Positions 58,322 through 64,000 of a DNA stretch of 64,000 nt are shown in pieces. The stretch comes from Pseudomonas serboccidentalis. GTDB lineage: Bacteria; Pseudomonadota; Gammaproteobacteria; Pseudomonadales; Pseudomonadaceae. A program made the position numbers and the translations under genes. The notes under the pieces were generated by a model that made no database searches, was not told where the DNA came from, and saw only the letters and a program-made list of their open reading frames with translations. The number at the start of each line of letters is the position of its first letter. Positions within the stretch are counted from its first letter, which is position 1. The stretch covers positions 3,355,229 to 3,419,228 of the forward strand of contig NZ_CP101655.1 of NCBI RefSeq assembly GCF_028830055.1, read 5' to 3'.

Positions 58322-61300
58322 ATGGCTTTTACCGATCCGTTCATCCGCCGCCCGGTGCTCGCCACCGTGGTCAGCCTGCTGATTGTGCTGCTGGGTTTCC
58401 AGGCCTGGAGCAAACTGCCGCTGCGCCAATATCCGCAAATGGAAAACGCCCTGATCACGGTGACCACCGCCTACCCCGGGGCCAACGCCGAGACCATTCA
58501 GGGCTATATCACCCAGCCGATGCAGCAGAGCCTGGCGAGCGCCGAGGGCATCGACTACATGACCTCGGTCAGCCGGCAGAACTTCTCGGTGATCTCGATC
58601 TACGCGCGTATCGGCTCCAACACCGACCGTCTGTTCACCGAACTGCTGGCCAAGGCCAACGAGGTGAAAAACAAGCTGCCGCAGGACGCCGAAGACCCGG
58701 TGCTGAGCAAGGAATCGGCCGACGCTTCGGCGCTGATGTACATCAGCTTCTTCAGCAAGGACTTGAGCAACCCGCAAATCACCGACTATCTGTCGCGGGT
58801 GATCCAGCCAAAACTTGCGACCCTGCCGGGCATGGCCGAGGCGGAAATTCTCGGCAATCAGGTATTCGCCATGCGCCTGTGGCTCGACCCGGTGAAGCTC
58901 GCCGGCCTCGGTCTCAGCGCCAGTGACGTGACCAACGCGGTGCGCCAGTACAACTTCCTCTCCGCCGCCGGCGAGGTGAAGGGCGAGTACGTGGTCACCA
59001 GTATCAACGCCAACACCGAGCTTAAATCCGCCGAAGCCTTCGCCGCGATTCCGCTCAAGGTCAGTGGCGACAGCCGCGTGCTGCTCAGCGATGTGGCGCG
59101 GGTCGAGATGGGCGCGGAAAACTACGATTCGATCAGCTCGTTCGGCGGCACGCCATCGGTGTACATCGGCATCAAGGCCACGCCCGGGGCCAACCCGCTG
59201 GACGTGATCCGGGAAGTGCGCAAGCTGATGCCGGAACTCGAAGCCCAGTTGCCGCCCAACCTCAAGAGCGAGATCGCCTACGACGCCACCCTGTTCATTC
59301 AGGCCTCCATCGACGAAGTGGTGAAAACCCTGTTCGAAGCGGTGCTGATCGTGATTGTGGTGGTGTTCCTGTTCCTCGGTGCACTGCGCTCTGTGGTAAT
59401 CCCGGTGGTGACCATCCCGCTGTCGATGATCGGCGTGATGTTCTTCATGCAGATGATGGGTTACTCGATCAACCTGCTGACCCTGCTGGCGATGGTGTTG
59501 GCGATCGGGCTGGTGGTGGACGACGCGATTGTCGTGGTGGAGAACATCCACCGCCATATCGAGGAAGGCAAGACGCCGCTGGAGGCCGCACTGCAAGGCG
59601 CCCGGGAAATCGCCATGCCGGTGGTCTCGATGACCATCACCCTGGCGGCCGTGTATGCGCCGATCGGTTTCCTCACCGGACTGACCGGGGCCTTGTTCAA
59701 GGAGTTCGCCTTGACTCTGGCCGGCGCCGTAGTGATTTCCGGGATCGTCGCCCTGACCCTGTCGCCGATGATGTGCGCCCTGCTGTTGCGCCACGAGGAA
59801 AATCCCAGTGGCCTGGCGCATCGACTCGACCGCATCTTCGACGGCCTCAAACGCCGCTATCAGAGCGTGTTGCACGGCACGCTCAACACCCGTCCGGTGG
59901 TGCTGGTATTTGCTGTGATCGTGCTGTGCCTGATCCCGGTGTTCCTCAAGTTCACCAAGTCGGAACTGGCGCCGGATGAGGATCAGGGCATCATCTTCAT
60001 GATGGCCAACGCCCCGCAGCCAACCAACCTCGATTACCTGAGCACCTACACCGATGAATTCATCAAGATCTTCAAGGAGTTTCCGGAGTACTACTCCTCG
60101 TTCCAGATCAACGGCTACAACGGCGTGCAATCGGGCATCGGCGGCTTTCTGCTCAAGCCGTGGAACGAGCGCAGCCGCACCCAGATGCAAATCCTGCCCG
60201 AGGTGCAAGGCAAACTGGGCGCCATCCCGGGCCTGCAGATCTTCGGCTTCAACCTGCCCTCCCTGCCCGGCACCGGTGAGGGCTTGCCGTTCGAGTTCGT
60301 GATCAACACCGCCAATGACTACGAGTTGCTGTTGCAAGTGGCCGACCGGATCAAGAAGCGCGCCATGGAGTCCGGCAAGTTCGCCTTCGTCGACCTCGAC
60401 CTGGCGTTCGACAAGCCCGAAGTGGTGGTCGACATCGACCGCGCCAAAGCCGCGCAGATGGGCGTGTCGATGCTCGACCTCGGCGGCACCCTGGCGACAC
60501 TGCTGGGCGAGGCGGAAATCAACCGTTTCACCATTGAAGGTCGCAGCTACAAGGTGATTGCCCAGGTCGAACGACCGTTTCGCGAGAACCCCGGCTGGTT
60601 GAATAATTACTACGTGAAAAACACCCAGGGCGAGCTGCTGCCGCTGTCGACCCTGATCAAGGTCACTGATCGGGCGCGACCGCGCCAGCTCAACCAGTTC
60701 CAGCAACTCAACGCCGCGAAGATCTCCGGATTCCCGTTGGTCAGCATGGGTGAAGCAATCGACACCGTGTTGCAGATCGCCCGGGAAGAAGCACCAGCCG
60801 GGTTTGCCTTCGACTATGGCGGCGCCTCGCGCCAATACGTGCAGGAAGGCAGCGCCCTGTGGGTGACCTTCGCTCTCGCGCTGGCGATCATTTTCCTGGT
60901 GCTGGCGGCGCAGTTCGAGAGCTTCCGCGACCCGTTGGTGATTCTGGTGACGGTGCCGCTGTCGATCTGCGGTGCGCTGATTCCATTGTTCCTTGGCTGG
61001 TCAAGCATGAACATCTACACCCAGGTCGGGCTGGTGACGCTGATCGGGCTGATCAGCAAGCACGGGATCCTGATCGTTGAGTTCGCCAACCAGTTGCGCA
61101 AGGACAAAGGCCTGACCGCGCGCGAGGCGGTCGAAGAAGCCGCAGCGATTCGTCTGCGGCCGGTGTTGATGACGACGGCGGCGATGGTGTTCGGCATGGT
61201 GCCGTTGATTCTGGCGACGGGTGCGGGTGCGGTCAGCCGCTTCGATATCGGGATGGTGATTGCTACCGGGATGTCGATCGGCACGTTGTTTACGCTGTTC

Positions 61301-61351
61301 GTGCTGCCGTGCATCTACACCCTGCTGGCCAAACCTGATCCGAAACCATGA
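58322..61351 (+). CDS. mexW: RND multidrug efflux pump (MexW-like)
   Basis: A 1009-residue, 12-segment proton-driven pump of the HAE-1/AcrB superfamily. It opens MAFTDPFIRRPVLATVVSLL, contains the proton-relay double Asp (GLVVDDAIVVVENIHR in segment 4) and has two large periplasmic loops. It likely exports drugs or other amphipathic compounds. The ATG at 58322 follows TCAAGGAATCC and lies 13 bases after the adaptor stop, so the two form an operon. Compared with AcrB it is slightly short, in line with the MexW/triclosan-type branch. The substrate range cannot be predicted. Confidence 0.9.
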   Translation: MAFTDPFIRRPVLATVVSLLIVLLGFQAWSKLPLRQYPQMENALITVTTAYPGANAETIQGYITQPMQQSLASAEGIDYMTSVSRQNFSVISIYARIGSNTDRLFTELLAKANEVKNKLPQDAEDPVLSKESADASALMYISFFSKDLSNPQITDYLSRVIQPKLATLPGMAEAEILGNQVFAMRLWLDPVKLAGLGLSASDVTNAVRQYNFLSAAGEVKGEYVVTSINANTELKSAEAFAAIPLKVSGDSRVLLSDVARVEMGAENYDSISSFGGTPSVYIGIKATPGANPLDVIREVRKLMPELEAQLPPNLKSEIAYDATLFIQASIDEVVKTLFEAVLIVIVVVFLFLGALRSVVIPVVTIPLSMIGVMFFMQMMGYSINLLTLLAMVLAIGLVVDDAIVVVENIHRHIEEGKTPLEAALQGAREIAMPVVSMTITLAAVYAPIGFLTGLTGALFKEFALTLAGAVVISGIVALTLSPMMCALLLRHEENPSGLAHRLDRIFDGLKRRYQSVLHGTLNTRPVVLVFAVIVLCLIPVFLKFTKSELAPDEDQGIIFMMANAPQPTNLDYLSTYTDEFIKIFKEFPEYYSSFQINGYNGVQSGIGGFLLKPWNERSRTQMQILPEVQGKLGAIPGLQIFGFNLPSLPGTGEGLPFEFVINTANDYELLLQVADRIKKRAMESGKFAFVDLDLAFDKPEVVVDIDRAKAAQMGVSMLDLGGTLATLLGEAEINRFTIEGRSYKVIAQVERPFRENPGWLNNYYVKNTQGELLPLSTLIKVTDRARPRQLNQFQQLNAAKISGFPLVSMGEAIDTVLQIAREEAPAGFAFDYGGASRQYVQEGSALWVTFALALAIIFLVLAAQFESFRDPLVILVTVPLSICGALIPLFLGWSSMNIYTQVGLVTLIGLISKHGILIVEFANQLRKDKGLTAREAVEEAAAIRLRPVLMTTAAMVFGMVPLILATGAGAVSRFDIGMVIATGMSIGTLFTLFVLPCIYTLLAKPDPKP

Positions 61352-61358
61352 CCTAGAC

Positions 61359-61453
61359 CCTGTAGGAGCTGCCGCAGGCTGCGATCTTTTGATTTTGTTT
61401 TTAGAAGCCAAGATCAGGGTCAAAAGATCGCAGCCTGCGGCAGCTCCTACAAA
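61359..61453. repeat. REP pair, class B
   Basis: GGAGCTGCCGCAGGCTGCGA and its exact inverse, right after mexW. Confidence 0.9.
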
Positions 61454-61476
61454 GGGGATTTTCATTCACCATAAAA

Positions 61477-61505
61477 AAAGGCCTCGCATCTGCGAGGCCT
61501 TTTAT
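61477..61505. terminator. Bidirectional terminator between mexW and the small exported protein gene
   Basis: AAAGGCCTCGCA and TGCGAGGCCTTT with a 2-base loop. It has A-run and T-run tails on both sides, so it can stop transcripts from either direction. Confidence 0.92.
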
Positions 61506-61521
61506 TTGGGCTTCAATCGGT

Positions 61522-61749
61522 TCAACTCTGTGGCCTCATCCCTTGAGAAAGTCCAAACATGAACAGCAACAAATCATGATCAGGTTTAGTGGCCACGGAG
61601 GCTTTCGCCACCCGTGGTACTGCGCAGTGAGCATCGGCCGTGGTCGCACCGATCACCTGCATGCGGGGCTGCTCCCAGGCCGCCACCGCCAATGAAGCAA
61701 CTGCCAAGGCTCCAACCAAAAACAAACCTCGTGCAATTTCGAGTTTCAT
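61522..61749 (-). CDS. Small exported hypothetical protein
   Basis: A 75-residue protein with a signal peptide (LFLVGALAVASLAVAAWEQP) and a short polar mature part (QVIGATTADAHCAVPRVAKA). It has one cysteine and no known domain. The start is 3 bases before the inaA stop, so it is probably the last gene of the colS-methyltransferase-inaA group. It converges on mexW with a terminator between. The function is unknown. Confidence 0.65.
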   Translation of the reverse strand: MKLEIARGLFLVGALAVASLAVAAWEQPRMQVIGATTADAHCAVPRVAKASVATKPDHDLLLFMFGLSQGMRPQS

Positions 61750-61751
61750 CG

Positions 61752-62465
61752 CTATAAACCTTTGATAGCGCTGCCAAACGCCGTCTCATAAAAGTAGACG
61801 AGTTTTTTCCAGTCCGTGTCGCTGAACGACGAATGGCGACGCAATTGCTTCATATCATGGGAGGCCGCGCGATAAGCGGTCAGACGCTGGCGGCATTTTT
61901 CCAGATCGATCAATGCCACTTCGACCTGAGCCGAATCACCCTCGCCAGTCACCCGTACAAAGACGTGTTTGATATAGATGCAGCTGTGCTGCCAACGGCC
62001 CTTGTGCATGCGCGCCAGGTTTTGCGCCAGGTCTTTGAGGACGCGTTCATAGACGGCTTCGCCGTATTGGGCACGACCGCCAGCGGCTTCCCATTTTTCG
62101 AGTTCGTCGAAACCGTCCAGCGACTTGGTCACCAGCAGGGCACGCCATTTGTATTGCGGATCAGGCTGCGCTCCGCAGAACACGATTTGCGGTACACGCA
62201 CGCCGAGCCGGCTGACGCCGGTCAGGGCATCCAGCTCACGCAATACCGTCGGGCGGCCGAAAGGATGCAGCCAGCTGCGATAGATATGTCCGGTCTGGCG
62301 CTTGGCATACAGTAACTGGCCGTCACGGCCCATGACTCGTTGCACACCACTTTCCCCGCCACGGCGTACATTGGGTTCTTCCACCCATTCACCGCGCTGG
62401 TTCCAGTAGTAGTCGAAGCGATCCTGGGGAGCGACTTCCGTTTCTGCTGCTATTTGCACCGCCAT
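61752..62465 (-). CDS. inaA: InaA-type lipopolysaccharide kinase-family protein
   Basis: A 237-residue protein of the lipopolysaccharide kinase (Kdo/WaaP) family. Seen are the Lys of LLYAKRQTGH in the ATP lobe, LGVRVPQIVFCG, ARMHKGRWQHSCIYIKHVFV near the catalytic loop and VALIDLEKCR matching the DxE/DFG-like metal segment. It may phosphorylate a sugar of the LPS inner core or another envelope component. The usual catalytic HxD is replaced by H-S-C-I-Y-I-K-H, as in the family. The start is at 62465; 4 bases before it lies the methyltransferase stop. Relatives lie beside colRS and affect outer-membrane function. Confidence 0.86.
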   Translation of the reverse strand: MAVQIAAETEVAPQDRFDYYWNQRGEWVEEPNVRRGGESGVQRVMGRDGQLLYAKRQTGHIYRSWLHPFGRPTVLRELDALTGVSRLGVRVPQIVFCGAQPDPQYKWRALLVTKSLDGFDELEKWEAAGGRAQYGEAVYERVLKDLAQNLARMHKGRWQHSCIYIKHVFVRVTGEGDSAQVEVALIDLEKCRQRLTAYRAASHDMKQLRRHSSFSDTDWKKLVYFYETAFGSAIKGL

Positions 62466-62469
62466 CCTG

Positions 62470-63138
62470 TTACCTCTTGCGTAATACGTAAACCCGCCAC
62501 ATGGCATAGAGCGGAATAAAGTCCAGTTGTTCCTGAATGCGAAAACCTGCCTCTTCGAATTCCTTTTCCACTGTCACAGCCGGTAACACAAATCGGTTCT
62601 GGTAACCTTCCTGCCCACGACGCTTCTCGGCGCGTTTGCGTTTCCAGGCCTTGAAATTACCGTCTACCCACAACGAAATGATGACGCTGTCGCGGGTGAC
62701 ACGCTCGAATTCGCGCAAAATCGCCCGCCGATGCTCGGCGTCACCGATGTGGTGCAGCAATCGCATGCAGAAAATGCTGTCGACGGCGTTATCTGGCAGG
62801 GCAATGTCGAACGCTGACGTGTGCAAAGGTTGTACCCGTTTCACCACGTCGGCCGGTTGCGACTGCATCGCAGTCTTGATCATGGATTCGGAATTGTCCG
62901 CGCCAATGATCACCCGGTTGGGCTTTTCCGCCAGTAACGGCCAGAAACGCCCTGCTCCGCACGGCAGATCCAGAACCAACCCCGGCTCGCCGGCCAGTGT
63001 CAGGGCCTTGCGGGCCAACTGCTCGTCCCGCCAGTGAGACAACCGACGACCGAGACCGTCCTGATGCTTGCGCAAATATTTTTGCGCATGCTGGTCATCA
63101 TACTTTTCGGAAAAATCGAGCTTGATCGGTCTGCTCAT
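62470..63138 (-). CDS. SAM-dependent class I methyltransferase next to colS
   Basis: A 222-residue methyltransferase. The SAM motif I reads VLDLPCGAGRFWPLL, motif II IIGADNSESMI and motif III DSIFCMRLLHHIGD. The substrate is unknown. It is the first gene after colS in the order found in several pseudomonads (colR, colS, methyltransferase, inaA/wapQ-like kinase). That order has been linked to outer-membrane integrity and root colonisation in P. fluorescens. A ColR-type site lies 70 bases upstream. The ATG at 63138 follows CAGGAG. Confidence 0.88.
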   Translation of the reverse strand: MSRPIKLDFSEKYDDQHAQKYLRKHQDGLGRRLSHWRDEQLARKALTLAGEPGLVLDLPCGAGRFWPLLAEKPNRVIIGADNSESMIKTAMQSQPADVVKRVQPLHTSAFDIALPDNAVDSIFCMRLLHHIGDAEHRRAILREFERVTRDSVIISLWVDGNFKAWKRKRAEKRRGQEGYQNRFVLPAVTVEKEFEEAGFRIQEQLDFIPLYAMWRVYVLRKR

Positions 63139-63207
63139 TATCACGGCTCCTGAATTACTGATACCCCTACCATAGGTAGCGGTATGTCAGCGTCAGGTCG
63201 TCACTTT

Positions 63208-63223
63208 GTGAAAAATACGTCAG
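63208..63223 (-). promoter_or_regulatory. Candidate ColR operator upstream of the methyltransferase-inaA genes
   Basis: On the minus strand CTGACGTATTTTTCAC. It agrees at 15 of 16 positions with the published ColR pattern as I recall it (YYNASNNYTTTTTSAC); only the last base before the T-tract differs. Confidence 0.6.
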
Positions 63224-63289
63224 GTAAACCAACAAACTATTACAGGGTTTTACAAGGAGAAAGCAATAGCGCGGGGCCATCAATGGGGC

Positions 63290-64000
63290 TCAGCGCAGCC
63301 CCAGCGTCACCTCGAAGCGGCAACCATTGGGCTCCATGGTGCTCAACGTCACCTCCCAGCCCTGGTTCTCGCAGATCCGCTGCACCAGCGACAAGCCCAG
63401 CCCAAGGCCTTCGCCGCGCTTTTCACTGCCGCGCACAAAGGGTTGGAACATGGCTTCGCGTTTTTCCTCGGGAATGCCGACGCCCGAATCCTCGACGACA
63501 AACCCGTTGTGGTTGAGTGTCAGGCGAATGAATCCCTGCTCGGTGTAGTGGCAGGCATTGCGCAGCAGATTGCCCATCACGGCGCCAAGCAGAGTGGCAT
63601 TGAAGCAGGTGGCCGGCGGGTTGCCCGGCTCGAACATCAGACGCAGCCCTTTGGACTCGATCGGTTCGCGCCAGATACTCAACAGGCCATCGGCCACTTG
63701 AGTGAGGTTCTGCTGCGGCGCGGAACCGGCGTCTTCACGCTGGGCGCGGGCGAGCATCAGGAAGGTCTGCACCAGCTCGCGCATTTCCTCGCTGGCGCGG
63801 GCGATACGCTCGACCTGGGCCCGGCCACGCTGATCCAGCCCCGGGTTTTCCAAAAGTAATTCGCAGGAACTGGCCAACACCATCAACGGCGTGCGCAGTT
63901 CGTGGCTGACGTCGCTGGTGAACAACCGCTCGCGGGTCAGCGCCTGACGCAGACGCCCGAGCGTGGCATCGAACGCCACCGCCAGTTCGCCGACTTCGTC
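63290..64000 (-). CDS. colS: Sensor histidine kinase ColS, C-terminal part (runs off the window end)
   Basis: The last 237 codons of a histidine kinase; the N-terminus lies beyond base 64000. The part seen begins with a HAMP end (DEVGELAVAFDATLGRLRQA), then HisKA with acceptor His in SDVSHELRTPLMVLASSC, and ATPase boxes N (LLRNACHYTEQGF), G1 (VEDSGVGIP), F (FQPFVRGSE) and G2 (GLGLGLSLVQRI). The position next to the methyltransferase and inaA genes identifies it as ColS, which with ColR responds to metals such as zinc and maintains outer-membrane integrity. The sensor domain cannot be checked here. Confidence 0.82.
   Translation of the reverse strand, partial: DEVGELAVAFDATLGRLRQALTRERLFTSDVSHELRTPLMVLASSCELLLENPGLDQRGRAQVERIARASEEMRELVQTFLMLARAQREDAGSAPQQNLTQVADGLLSIWREPIESKGLRLMFEPGNPPATCFNATLLGAVMGNLLRNACHYTEQGFIRLTLNHNGFVVEDSGVGIPEEKREAMFQPFVRGSEKRGEGLGLGLSLVQRICENQGWEVTLSTMEPNGCRFEVTLGLR

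Noticed and set aside
58256..60835. Minus-strand open frame of 859 codons opposite mexW
   Set aside because: High-GC antisense shadow of an obvious RND pump gene; H/Q/R-rich with no recognisable motif.

Overview
The window is chromosomal DNA from a fluorescent pseudomonad, most likely the Pseudomonas fluorescens group. The evidence is high GC, about twenty paired REP palindromes of the classes scattered through P. fluorescens-type genomes, and gene orders that match, from memory, P. aeruginosa PAO1 blocks PA4330-4333 (enoyl-CoA hydratase, ferredoxin reductase, sadC, fumarase), PA5511-5512/PA5530 (mifRS and an alpha-ketoglutarate permease) and PA4360-4380 (argP, sodB, bifA, icmP, mexVW, inaA, colS). 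I cannot name a species. I see no rRNA, tRNA, CRISPR array, IS element or prophage.

Layout. 1-5.1 kb: core genes ending in class I fumarase and a strong terminator. 5.1-18.1 kb: an insecticidal Tc-type toxin cluster, one TcB gene followed by three complete TcC/RHS genes, preceded by a perfect lux-box-like palindrome. No TcA gene is present in the window. 18.2-22.8 kb: a two-component system of the DctB/DctD-MifSR type reading towards a KgtP-like permease that has a sigma-54 promoter and two candidate enhancer sites. 23-27.2 kb: small accessory genes, including a secreted protein built from 14-residue repeats, a flavin reductase, a monooxygenase and AraC regulators. 27.3-35.8 kb: a polyamine-type ABC importer with a 2-ketoarginine decarboxylase-like enzyme, an aldehyde dehydrogenase and a divergent LysR regulator, probably for guanidino/arginine-derived compounds. 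35.9-43.9 kb: an oxidoreductase, an MBL-fold protein with LysR regulator, the pobR/pobA 4-hydroxybenzoate pair, a DHA2 exporter and a periplasmic Cache protein. 44.2-64 kb: a conserved block with a coiled-coil membrane protein, epimerase, argP/ACT protein/argO, sodB, bifA, an imelysin (icmP) operon, an RND pump, inaA, a methyltransferase and the truncated colS.

How it fits together. Four catabolic or uptake genes (kgtP, pobA, the aruI-like gene and the ABC binding protein) each carry an AANAANAA motif at the ribosome binding region, suggesting shared Crc/Hfq catabolite control. The window holds both a c-di-GMP synthase (SadC-like) and a phosphodiesterase (BifA). The most novel part is the Tc cluster: its three TcC proteins share an RHS core but end in three different roughly 300-residue domains with a common glycine-rich, membrane-like plus helical design that I cannot match to known TcC effectors.
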